The notes under the pieces are model-generated. The model saw only the letters and a program-made list of their open reading frames with translations. It searched no databases and had not been told where the DNA came from. From contig CAYSSG010000001.1 of the NCBI GenBank assembly GCA_964433635.1, positions 62,001 to 126,000 on the forward strand: a stretch of DNA of 64,000 nucleotides, in the 5' to 3' direction. The DNA is from CAYSSG01 sp964433635. GTDB lineage: Bacteria; Atribacterota; Phoenicimicrobiia; Phoenicimicrobiales; Stramentimicrobiaceae. Below, in pieces: positions 18,803-26,522 of the stretch (position 1 is the first letter of the stretch; each line of letters begins with the position of its first letter). The translations under genes were made by a program, and so were the position numbers.

Positions 18803-19531
18803 CTACCTCCTTCTAAACAGATCAAAAAAACGATCCTGATATAATTCAAACAGACCCCATTTGTCCAATTCACTCTTCAAATCTTTTGGTTCCATATCAC
18901 CATGCTGTACCATGTCAAACATGGTCTCAATCTCTTTCTTGGCTACCAGGGGAATTCCCTGATTATCTCGAGATACTACCTGATGTCCGAATTGGTTATA
19001 GGAGATTAACCCTCTTTTTCTAAGTTCAGGAAACTGAGACTGGTAAGCGCTTCTGGTCATCATATCCAGAATAAATTTGGAAAGAGAAATATCCCATAAA
19101 TCTCCTACACCTTCAATAATCGTAGCCAGGTTATCACCCCTTTTATCAATATCCCGGGCAATTTTTTCGGCTACCGATTTCAGGTTGCCGGAAACAAAAT
19201 TCATGGAATCAACTTCTCTTTTAAATTGAAAACGATAGAGAATACTGGCCAGATCAGGCATTTCATCTGCGATTGAGGAAAAAGCTTTCTTTGCTTCATC
19301 GCTGAAGCCTTCAATTCTTAAAATATAACCTGGAGTTAGCAGCTGGGGTCTAAACCAGCTTACTTTACCCTCTCTAACGACTGTTTCGGTAATTCCCTGG
19401 GTAAACTCCTGGTAAACAGGTTCAGTTAGTACATGGTAATGGACTTCCGATGAACCAAAAGAAGAGAGAAGCTGTTTGGGCCACTTCAAAATTTTAGAAT
19501 GCTCAAATGCATATTGTATTCTCTCATCCAT
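18803..19531 (-). CDS. Conserved-looking hypothetical protein
   Basis: 242 residues, soluble and mixed alpha/beta, beginning MDERIQYAFEHSKILKWPKQ. Notable segments are VHYHVLTEPVYQE, a WFRPQLLTPGYILRIEGFS strand region, VGDLWDISLSKFI and a strongly basic end FFDLFRRR. I cannot name the family. The FGSSEVHYHVLTEP and LTPGYILRIEGF stretches look like conserved structural cores rather than random sequence. First gene of a two-gene minus-strand operon with the coiled-coil protein, divergent from the LOG-like gene. Confidence 0.65.
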   Translation of the reverse strand: MDERIQYAFEHSKILKWPKQLLSSFGSSEVHYHVLTEPVYQEFTQGITETVVREGKVSWFRPQLLTPGYILRIEGFSDEAKKAFSSIADEMPDLASILYRFQFKREVDSMNFVSGNLKSVAEKIARDIDKRGDNLATIIEGVGDLWDISLSKFILDMMTRSAYQSQFPELRKRGLISYNQFGHQVVSRDNQGIPLVAKKEIETMFDMVQHGDMEPKDLKSELDKWGLFELYQDRFFDLFRRR

Positions 19532-19639
19532 ATTGAATAACCTCTAATATGATTCTATCTATTTTGCACACCCGACTAAGATGATTGCAACTATTCCCAA
19601 TTACAACATTTTACTTGATTATGATAAAATGTCAAATTC

Positions 19640-19669
19640 TTGCTAAAAGAAATTTTAGTGTATTATAAT
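19640..19669 (+). promoter_or_regulatory. Promoter of the LOG-like gene
   Basis: TTGCTA (19640-19645), 18 bp spacer, TATAAT (19664-19669). The predicted start is near 19676, about 45 bp before the AAGGAGG ribosome binding site. Confidence 0.6.
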
Positions 19670-19743
19670 ATATTGGGAAAAGTCTGAAAATGTAGAGAAA
19701 AATTTTATTATCCGATAAGGAGGAATGAAATATCAGAAAGATT

Positions 19744-20226
19744 GTGATTGGTGTCATGGGTGGTTCACAATTTGTTCACCCCGAAGATGAGGGATATGCC
19801 TACCAGATTGGTGCCATGATTGCCCGGGAAGGGTGGGTGTTGCTAAATGGAGGAAGATCATCGGGTATAATGGAAGCATCTGCCAGGGGGGCTAAAGAGA
19901 ATGGAGGTATCACTGTTGGAATCCTTCCCACGGATGAGGTTCATTGGGCATCTGCGTATATCGATATACCTATTGTTACGGGTATGGGAGCAGCCAGAAA
20001 TGTAATGAATGTTCTAAGCAGTGACATCATTGTAGCATTGCCGGGCAGGGCAGGAACAATCTCTGAGATCGCACTGGCCTTAAACCTCGGAAAAGAAGTC
20101 ATTTTGTTTCAATTTCATGTTGGCTCCTGGATTAAATCTTATCAGGACGAGGGAAAGGTCTTTTTCTTCAGTCAGCTGGATGAATTAAGAAATTTTTTAA
20201 AAACAAGATTTGATGAGAGCGAATAA
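19744..20226 (+). CDS. TIGR00725-type LOG/lysine-decarboxylase-like protein
   Basis: About 160 residues with a Rossmann-like fold: GVMGGSQF at the N-terminus, LNGGRSSGIMEAS (the GG-x-x-x-x-M motif) and ALPGRAGTISE, a variant of the LOG motif PGGxGTxxE. LOG proteins release free cytokinin-type bases or hydrolyse nucleoside monophosphates; the TIGR00725 subgroup has no firm function that I know. GTG at 19744 is the first canonical start, but the AAGGAGG ending at 19723 is 20 bases away. In-frame ATC at 19732 would be 8 bases away and would restore an IRKIVIG N-terminus. The fusion gene follows at 26 bp. Confidence 0.75.
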   Translation: MIGVMGGSQFVHPEDEGYAYQIGAMIAREGWVLLNGGRSSGIMEASARGAKENGGITVGILPTDEVHWASAYIDIPIVTGMGAARNVMNVLSSDIIVALPGRAGTISEIALALNLGKEVILFQFHVGSWIKSYQDEGKVFFFSQLDELRNFLKTRFDESE

Positions 20227-20252
20227 TCCTATAAATAGAGAAGAGGAGAAAA

Positions 20253-21902
20253 ATGTCAAAACTATTAGTTCGGGTAGACGGTTCCTGTATTCCTAATCCT
20301 GGAAGAATGGCTATTGGTATCGTAATTTACCGGGATGGAGAAATGTTGAAGAAGATTAATGAAATCATCGGACACGGAACCAACAATATTGCCGAATACC
20401 ATGCGGTTATCAGGGGATTAGAGGAGGTTAAGAATATTCCTGCTGAATCGGTGGAATTTTATTGTGACAGTCAGCTGGTTGTAAAACAATTGAATCAGCA
20501 GTTTAAGATAAAGAATAAAAAGATACTCTCCCTGCATGAAAGGATTAGAAGATTATTGTCGGAAATTCAGGTCCCGGTGTTTTTTATCTGGAATAGAAGA
20601 GAGGAAAATCAGTTGGCAGATCAATTAGCCAGAAAATTACTGATTCAGGAAGAGCAGAACAAAAGAGCCATTGCATCCCGGGATTTAAGTGTATCACGGG
20701 AGGGAGACCTATTTCTGGTAAAGAGTCAGACGAGTAAAAAAACCTATCAGGTGAACCTGGAAATTCCTGAATGTAATTGCTATGATTTTGAAAATCATTG
20801 CCGGAAATGGAATCTGGAATGCAAACATATCGTTGCTGCCCGTCATTACCAGATGAATAGAGAAAAACAGATAGCCAGCAGAGAAGATAAGACCTTGCAG
20901 GTATTGATACTGAGCAAGATGGTCAGTCAGAAGCGATGGCGAGAGTTGTTGGAAGAATTAAATCATGAAGAATGTCTGCCAATAGAAATACTATTTCCGG
21001 AAAAAGAAAAAGCCAGATTGGAAGGGCAGATAACCTGTGCGGATGTTATCGTGGGAGGAGAGCTGAGTGAAGCTGATTTACTGATGGCAAAAAACTTGAA
21101 ACTCTTTCAAATACCCTTCGCAGGTGTGGATAAACAGAATTTGGAGGTTTTCAGGAAATTTCCAGGCATTGCTGTTTGTAATGCCCACGGAAACAGTCAT
21201 GCTGTTTCTGAGCACGCCCTTTGCCTGTTGTTAGCTCTGGCAAAAGACCTGGTGAATCATGATCAGGATTTAAGAAAGGGAAGATGGCATGGATTTATCA
21301 CCCAGGAACCGACAATTCAACTTTACGGAAGGAACCTGGGAATTATTGGATTAGGTTCCATAGGATTGGAAATTGCTCAGAAAGCAATGGCTTTAGGCAT
21401 GCATATCTATGCCGTCAAACGGTCAATCCAGGAACAAAATGATTGGCAGAAAAAATATGGATTGACCTTTTTAGGCACAGCAGATGACTTGGAATATGTG
21501 GTAAAAAATGTTGATTTTATCATTATTGCACTGCCGCTTACCTCCAAAACGACTCATTTGATTGATGAGGAAGTATTGAAGATGATGAAGGGAAAATATC
21601 TGATTAACATCGGCAGGGGAAAAGTCATTGATGAAGAAGCCTTTTATGAATACTTAAAAGAAGGATACCTGGCTGGGGCAGGGATCGATACCTGGTACCA
21701 GTATCCGGACAAGACACACCCGAACAGGTATCCCAGTCAATATCCCTTTCATGAATTAACCAATGTGATTTTATCACCCCATAATGCCGGTTACAGTGAC
21801 AGAGCGATTGAAGAAAATATCCAGGTTGTTTATGAAAATATTGTGAGAGTATTTTACGGAGAAAGACCGGAAAATGAAATTAATCTTTCCGAAGGTTATT
21901 AA
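20253..21902 (+). CDS. RNase H-like / SWIM zinc finger / D-2-hydroxyacid dehydrogenase fusion protein
   Basis: One uninterrupted 549-residue frame with three parts. Residues 1-130 are an RNase HI-type domain with all four acidic catalytic residues (D9 in VDGSC-NPG, E48 in NNIAEYHA, D72 in YCDSQL, D123 in NQLADQLA). Residues about 160-200 hold a SWIM-type zinc finger: C174-x-C176, then C190-x-H192. Residues about 210-549 are a D-isomer-specific 2-hydroxyacid dehydrogenase with NAD motif GLGSIG (366-371), R455 in INIGRGK and H510 in SPHNAG. The usual catalytic Glu position appears to be Tyr484 (DTWYQYP). ATG start with AGAGGAG upstream. It probably forms an operon with the LOG-like gene. Known families, unusual combination; function unknown. 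Confidence 0.85.
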   Translation: MSKLLVRVDGSCIPNPGRMAIGIVIYRDGEMLKKINEIIGHGTNNIAEYHAVIRGLEEVKNIPAESVEFYCDSQLVVKQLNQQFKIKNKKILSLHERIRRLLSEIQVPVFFIWNRREENQLADQLARKLLIQEEQNKRAIASRDLSVSREGDLFLVKSQTSKKTYQVNLEIPECNCYDFENHCRKWNLECKHIVAARHYQMNREKQIASREDKTLQVLILSKMVSQKRWRELLEELNHEECLPIEILFPEKEKARLEGQITCADVIVGGELSEADLLMAKNLKLFQIPFAGVDKQNLEVFRKFPGIAVCNAHGNSHAVSEHALCLLLALAKDLVNHDQDLRKGRWHGFITQEPTIQLYGRNLGIIGLGSIGLEIAQKAMALGMHIYAVKRSIQEQNDWQKKYGLTFLGTADDLEYVVKNVDFIIIALPLTSKTTHLIDEEVLKMMKGKYLINIGRGKVIDEEAFYEYLKEGYLAGAGIDTWYQYPDKTHPNRYPSQYPFHELTNVILSPHNAGYSDRAIEENIQVVYENIVRVFYGERPENEINLSEGY

Positions 21903-21988
21903 AAAATCTTTAATCCTTACCTTGCTGACTTTTTTCAACCTGTGTTCCTTGCATCATTTAATTTGATTATTCCGTGATAATGAAAATA

Positions 21989-22047
21989 AAGGGCTCCAGG
22001 GAGCTATGGTTAGCTGATAAAGTCAAGTAGCTCCCACAGAAGCCCTT
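21989..22047 (-). terminator. Intrinsic terminator of hflKC (minus strand)
   Basis: Nested inverted repeats AAGGGCT (21989-21995)/AGCCCTT (22041-22047) and GGGAGCTA (21999-22006)/TAGCTCCC (22028-22035). On the minus strand the hairpin is followed by TTTATTTTC, a T-rich tail. It lies between convergent genes. Confidence 0.65.
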
Positions 22048-22101
22048 ACCACCATGCCATGCAGTTATTTGTCAAGCTATTTCTGATGATCGGTTATTTT
22101 C

Positions 22102-22962
22102 CTATTTGTTCACAGTTATCTGATTAATGTATTTGATGTACTCATTATCAGGTGACAGTAAAATAGTCGTGTTTTCCTTAAAGCTGCCCTGGTAGGATTC
22201 CAGGGATCGATAGAATTGATAAAATTCCGGATCCTGGTTAAAACTCTCAGCATAGATTCGAATTGCTTCTGCCTCTCCCTCACCCCTTAATTGTTGCGCT
22301 TCCTTATATGCTTCTGCCAGGATAACCGTTTTTTCTCTCTCAGTTTCTGCTATAATTTTGGCTGATTCTTCCTGCCCTTCTGCCCGGTATTGTTTGGCAA
22401 TTCTTTCCCGCTCAGCCTGCATTCTGGCAAAAATGTTTTTTTCATTTTCAGAAGGAAGGTCAGCCCGTTTAATTCGCACATCGACAATATTAATCCCGTA
22501 TTCCATTGATTTGTCATTACTGCGCTGGGTTACTGTCTCCATAATTTCGGTTCTTTTTTGGGAAACAATTTCACTCATATCAAATTTCCCCAAATCCACC
22601 CTGAGTTCAGAGTAAATAATATCATCTAACCTTGCCTGGGCTCCATTAATATCCCTGACTGTCTGCAGGAAAAGGAGAGGATTTTCAATCTTCCATCTGG
22701 CATAATTATCCAGAATCAATGTTTTTTTATCCCGGGTAATAATCTCTGTAGGTAATGCATCATAGATGAGCAGTCTGCCCTCAAAGAAAACTACATTTTG
22801 AATGAAGGGAATTTTCATATGTAATCCTGCTTCCTGAATCGCCTTAATAGGTTTGCCGAATTGCAGGATAATAGCCTGCTTGGTCTCATCAACAACAAAA
22901 AAAGAAAAATTTGTTATGAGGATGAGTAAAATCAAAATGATCAGGAGTAAACTCTTTTTCAT
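22102..22962 (-). CDS. hflC: HflC-like SPFH/prohibitin membrane protein
   Basis: 286 residues. One N-terminal transmembrane helix (about 4-24) is followed by an SPFH/band-7 domain (VDETKQAIILQFGKPI, AGLHMKIPFIQNV) and a helical coiled region rich in A, E and R (RERIAKQYRAEGQEESAKI). With HflK it forms a membrane complex that in E. coli modulates the FtsH protease. Its ATG overlaps the hflK stop by one base (TAATG), implying translational coupling. No ftsH is present in the window. Confidence 0.9.
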   Translation of the reverse strand: MKKSLLLIILILLILITNFSFFVVDETKQAIILQFGKPIKAIQEAGLHMKIPFIQNVVFFEGRLLIYDALPTEIITRDKKTLILDNYARWKIENPLLFLQTVRDINGAQARLDDIIYSELRVDLGKFDMSEIVSQKRTEIMETVTQRSNDKSMEYGINIVDVRIKRADLPSENEKNIFARMQAERERIAKQYRAEGQEESAKIIAETEREKTVILAEAYKEAQQLRGEGEAEAIRIYAESFNQDPEFYQFYRSLESYQGSFKENTTILLSPDNEYIKYINQITVNK

Positions 22963-23969
22963 TACTGTGTAACCTCCTTCCCGGTGAGATTCTGGATCAA
23001 GGGATCGTTCAAGGGCAAGAATTTCAACAGAGAATCTTCCTTATCGCCTTCCATGATGAATTTTTTCATATGGGGCAGGATTATCTCCATTGTTTCAATA
23101 TACAGACGATGTTTCGTAACATCTTTTCCGTTCTGATATTCTGCCAGAACCTGATTAAACTTGGACACGTCTCCTTCAGCCCTTCTGATCCTCTCGATTT
23201 TGTAGCCTTCTGCTTCTTTAATAATCCTGGCTGCTTCACCTCTGGCATTCGGGATGATATCATTTCGATAACCTTCAGCCTGATTAATAAATTTACTTTT
23301 ATCTTCTTTTGCGCTGGCTACATCTTTGAAGGCGGCAGATACTTCTTCCGGTGGGTTGACATCCTGAAGCTGAACGGCAATCACCACGATTCCTGATTGA
23401 TAGGCATCCAGTAATTCCTGGATCAGTACTTTTGTTTCCTCCTGAATTTCATATTTGCCTTCAGTCAGCGCATCATCAATTTTACGGCTTCCGATCACCT
23501 GTCTCAGAGCTGCTTCGGAAGCATTTCGAACAGTCAGTTCTGGTTCGATAATATTAAAAAGATATTCAGCTGCATTTTTTATTCTGTATTGTACAATGGA
23601 TTCTGCATTCACAATATTTTCATCTCCGGTTAACATCAGGGATTCCTCAGAAACCTCCGTGTATCCGCCTCGGACGGTTCTGAATCCAATTTCAATACGC
23701 TTTACTTCAGTTACAGATGGAGTAAGAGCGGACTCAAATGGATAAGGCAGATGATAATGTAAACCAGGACTGTCAAGCCTGGTAAATTTTCCGAATCGCC
23801 TGACGACACCCTGTTCATTGGGTTGCACGATATAAATTCCGGTTGCAAGATACAGGACGATAATCAGCAGAATCAATAATTTTCCAATACTGCTGCCAAG
23901 CTTTATTCTGGGAATTTTTTCTTTGATATTGATGATTTTTTCAGTGCGGTCATTCATATAATCGGGCAT
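22962..23969 (-). CDS. hflK: HflK-like SPFH/prohibitin membrane protein
   Basis: 335 residues. One membrane helix (about 27-47) is followed by the band-7 domain starting IVQPNEQGVVRRFGKF and the SPGLHYHLPYP loop, then the helical region with INQAEGYRNDIIPNARGEA typical of HflK. Partner of HflC in a ring-like membrane assembly. First gene of a two-gene minus-strand operon with its own promoter (24039-24067). AAGGAGAATC-type site before the ATG. Confidence 0.92.
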   Translation of the reverse strand: MPDYMNDRTEKIINIKEKIPRIKLGSSIGKLLILLIIVLYLATGIYIVQPNEQGVVRRFGKFTRLDSPGLHYHLPYPFESALTPSVTEVKRIEIGFRTVRGGYTEVSEESLMLTGDENIVNAESIVQYRIKNAAEYLFNIIEPELTVRNASEAALRQVIGSRKIDDALTEGKYEIQEETKVLIQELLDAYQSGIVVIAVQLQDVNPPEEVSAAFKDVASAKEDKSKFINQAEGYRNDIIPNARGEAARIIKEAEGYKIERIRRAEGDVSKFNQVLAEYQNGKDVTKHRLYIETMEIILPHMKKFIMEGDKEDSLLKFLPLNDPLIQNLTGKEVTQ

Positions 23970-24038
23970 ATGATTCTCCTTTCTTTTATTTTTTTATAAA
24001 AAAGATTTTCCTGTCTGATTCAATATTGAGATGACAAG

Positions 24039-24067
24039 AATATAACACTAATTGATTTTTTTCTCAA
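24039..24067 (-). promoter_or_regulatory. Promoter of hflKC
   Basis: Minus strand TTGAGA (24062-24067), 17 bp spacer, TATATT (24039-24044), about 65 bp before the hflK start. Confidence 0.6.
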
Positions 24068-24275
24068 ACATTTCACCAGGAACATGCTGAACAGAAGTCA
24101 AACAGAGACTTTAGAGAAATTTTTGGAAACAAAAGAGAAAACTTTTAAGAAATAAATTCCAGTAAATAGCATCAGTTAGTGTAAAATTTACTGGGGTAGT
24201 AATCAAAAATCTTTCCCCATCATGAAAAAAGGCGTAGACTTACCTAAAAATACTACATCATAGCATCAGGAGCGA

Positions 24276-24304
24276 TTGCAATTAGCGGTTGAGAAATATA
24301 TAAT
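24276..24304 (+). promoter_or_regulatory. Promoter of the fba operon
   Basis: TTGCAA (24276-24281), 17 bp spacer, TATAAT (24299-24304), about 75 bp before the fba start. Confidence 0.65.
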
Positions 24305-24381
24305 AGATAGAATAAAATGGACTCTAATAATCATAAAATGACTTCAGGATACCGACCTGATCATCTTGAAAGGAGAATGAT

Positions 24382-25248
24382 ATGCCCTTAGTAACAAGTA
24401 AAGAAATGTTGATCGATGCACAGAAGAATCATTATGCTGTTGGTGCCTTTAATGCCAATAATATGGAGATAGTCCAGGCAATTATTGAAACTGCAGAAGA
24501 AGAAAGTTCACCGGTTATTGTGCAGGCTTCACAGGGAGCAATCCAGTATGCAGGATTAGATATGATTGTCGGAATGGTCAAGACAATGGCTGAAAGAACG
24601 CCTGTCCCTGTTGTTTTGCATTTAGATCATGGTACAGATTATTTTCAGAATATTCGCTGCCTGAGAGCTGGTTTTACTTCATTGATGTTTGATGGGTCCA
24701 AGTTACCTTTTAATGAAAATGTATCCATGACCAAGAAGGTTGTTGAGATGGCTCATGCCTGTAATATACCCGTGGAGGCTGAGATTGGCCAGATAGGTAA
24801 GATGGATGCCAGTGATGAACCTGGAGTAGCCCGTGAAAGAATCAAGGAGTTTATGGCTGATCCGAAAGAGGCAGAAAAATTTGTAAATTTGACCGGAATC
24901 GACTCCCTGGCTGCAGCAGTAGGCACAATTCATGGATGCAGGGAATCCATTGCTGTATTGGATATAGATCGTATAAAAAAAATAAGAGATTTAACCGGAG
25001 TACCATTGGTTCTGCACGGAGCATCCGGTGCAAATGATGAAGAGATTAAAAAGGGAATTGTTGTGGGTATATGTAAAATCAATATAGATACCCGTATCCG
25101 GATGGCTTTTACCAGAGCCGCTAAAGACTATTTAACGCATAATCCCGATGAAATTGACCCCCGTAAGGTACTGGGTCCTGCTAAGGAAGCAGCCAAAGAG
25201 GTCATCAGGGATCGCATTAGAGTGTTAGGTTCAAAAAACAGAGCTTAA
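24382..25248 (+). CDS. fba: Class II fructose-bisphosphate aldolase
   Basis: Zinc-dependent cleavage of fructose 1,6-bisphosphate to glyceraldehyde 3-phosphate and dihydroxyacetone phosphate. 288 residues, normal for the short class II type. VVLHLDHG supplies the catalytic Asp and a zinc His; EAEIGQIG, AAAVGTIHG and LVLHGASG carry the further zinc His residues and phosphate loops; INIDTRIR is the C-terminal signature. AAAGGAG precedes the ATG. The next gene encodes a PPi-type phosphofructokinase 45 bp downstream, making a compact glycolytic operon. Tagatose-bisphosphate activity is possible in this fold but less likely here. Confidence 0.92.
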   Translation: MPLVTSKEMLIDAQKNHYAVGAFNANNMEIVQAIIETAEEESSPVIVQASQGAIQYAGLDMIVGMVKTMAERTPVPVVLHLDHGTDYFQNIRCLRAGFTSLMFDGSKLPFNENVSMTKKVVEMAHACNIPVEAEIGQIGKMDASDEPGVARERIKEFMADPKEAEKFVNLTGIDSLAAAVGTIHGCRESIAVLDIDRIKKIRDLTGVPLVLHGASGANDEEIKKGIVVGICKINIDTRIRMAFTRAAKDYLTHNPDEIDPRKVLGPAKEAAKEVIRDRIRVLGSKNRA

Positions 25249-25293
25249 TAAATTCATACTTCAGACGAAACAGGCAGTTTCAGGAGGAGCATC

Positions 25294-26325
25294 ATGTCAA
25301 AAAGAATTGGAATTTTAACCGGTGGAGGAGATTGTTGTGGTCTCAATCCAGCCATTCGCGGAGCTGTTTACCGTGCTCATGACTATCATTACGAAGTTTT
25401 TGGCATCCGTGACGGATGGCGGGGACTGATTGACGGCAATCTCTTTGAAATTGAACTGCAGGATGTAGAAGAATTAGTGGATAAAGCAGGAACCTTCCTG
25501 GGTACCTCTCGAACGAACCCTTTCAAGATTGAAGAAGGGGTTAGCAATGTATTAAAAACAATCAGTAATTACGGTCTGGATGCTATTTTGGCCATGGGTG
25601 GGGAAGATACCCTGGGTGTAGCCAGTAAGTTATTCAGAGAAAAAAAGGTAAACGTTGTCGGGGCTCCGAAAACCATGGATAATGATCTTTCAGCAACAGA
25701 TTTTACCTTTGGTTTTGACAGTTCTGTAACGCGGGCGGTGGAAGCCATGAAGAGCCTGGAAGATACCGGCAAATCTCATCACCGGGTCATGATTCTTGAG
25801 GTGATGGGTAGGCATGCAGGCTGGGTTGCACTTTATACGGGACTTTCCTGTGGAGCGGACTGGATTCTCATGCCCGAGGAAGAGCCTGATATTGAAGGAC
25901 TCTGCAAACAGTTACAACGTGTGTATTCCAGGAAAAAGTATGCCCTGGTAGTGGTTTCAGAAGGAGTTGAACTACCCGGGATTGATACCGGGAAGGAAGA
26001 TCTTGATCAGTTCGGGCATATGATTTTAAAGAAGAGAGAAACCGGACAAACATTAGGGGACTTGATTACTGAGAAAACAGGTATAGAGACCAGGAATGCT
26101 GTCATTGGTCATATGCAAAGAGGGGGGATCCCAACAATATTCGACAGAATATTGGGTTTGCGTACGGGTGTCAAGGCAGTTGATCTGATTGAAAAGCAGG
26201 AATTTGGTAAAATGGCAGCATTGAGGGGTAATGAAATGATTGCTGTTCCCCTGGAAGAGGCAACCAGGGAAATAAAAAAAGTTCCCCGGGAATGGCTTGA
26301 ATTTGCCAGGATATTCTTTAAGTAA
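25294..26325 (+). CDS. 6-phosphofructokinase, probably pyrophosphate-dependent
   Basis: 343 residues of the PfkA fold. GGGDCCGLNPAIRG begins the nucleotide/PPi loop. At the donor site the sequence is GGED (102-105), with Asp where ATP enzymes have Gly104 (E. coli numbering), and APKTMDND (124-131), with Lys where ATP enzymes have Gly124. These two changes are the accepted signature of PPi-using enzymes. MGRHAGW and MQRGG are the sugar-phosphate motifs. PPi use would allow reversible glycolysis and save ATP, fitting an anaerobe. GAGGAG site before ATG; a terminator follows at 26420. The PPi assignment is inferred from residues only. Confidence 0.88.
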   Translation: MSKRIGILTGGGDCCGLNPAIRGAVYRAHDYHYEVFGIRDGWRGLIDGNLFEIELQDVEELVDKAGTFLGTSRTNPFKIEEGVSNVLKTISNYGLDAILAMGGEDTLGVASKLFREKKVNVVGAPKTMDNDLSATDFTFGFDSSVTRAVEAMKSLEDTGKSHHRVMILEVMGRHAGWVALYTGLSCGADWILMPEEEPDIEGLCKQLQRVYSRKKYALVVVSEGVELPGIDTGKEDLDQFGHMILKKRETGQTLGDLITEKTGIETRNAVIGHMQRGGIPTIFDRILGLRTGVKAVDLIEKQEFGKMAALRGNEMIAVPLEEATREIKKVPREWLEFARIFFK

Positions 26326-26419
26326 ACAATGTAAAATACCTGTCATATTAAAAGATGTGTAATATAATATAGATCATGAATCGGAAGATGTGATACGATA
26401 GATGACAGAAGTCAACCTT

Positions 26420-26450
26420 GGGAAGCCTGCCTGAAGGCTTCCCATTATTT
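26420..26450 (+). terminator. Intrinsic terminator after the fba-pfk operon
   Basis: Stem GGGAAGCC (26420-26427) / GGCTTCCC (26436-26443) with an 8-base loop, followed by ATTATTTT. Confidence 0.8.
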
Positions 26451-26522
26451 TGGAGAATGTGACGATTTTGATGTCTTTTTCGGGGATTAGAATTCTATTT
26501 TCAGGATAAAGAACAAGGATTT

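Larger units (their letters stand above)
23970..24381. other. Gene-free divergent region between hflK and fba
   Basis: 412 bp with no convincing reading frame. It carries divergent promoters for hflKC (24039-24067, minus) and fba (24276-24304, plus). The remaining AT-rich stretch (about 24070-24270) shows no RNA structure or repeat that I can support. Confidence 0.6.

Noticed and set aside
21903..22101. Small RNA gene between convergent genes
   Set aside because: The nested hairpin with a T-rich tail on the minus strand is explained as the hflKC terminator; there is no separate promoter.
23070..23745. Plus-strand frames opposite hflK
   Set aside because: They are shadows of the clearly conserved hflK coding frame.
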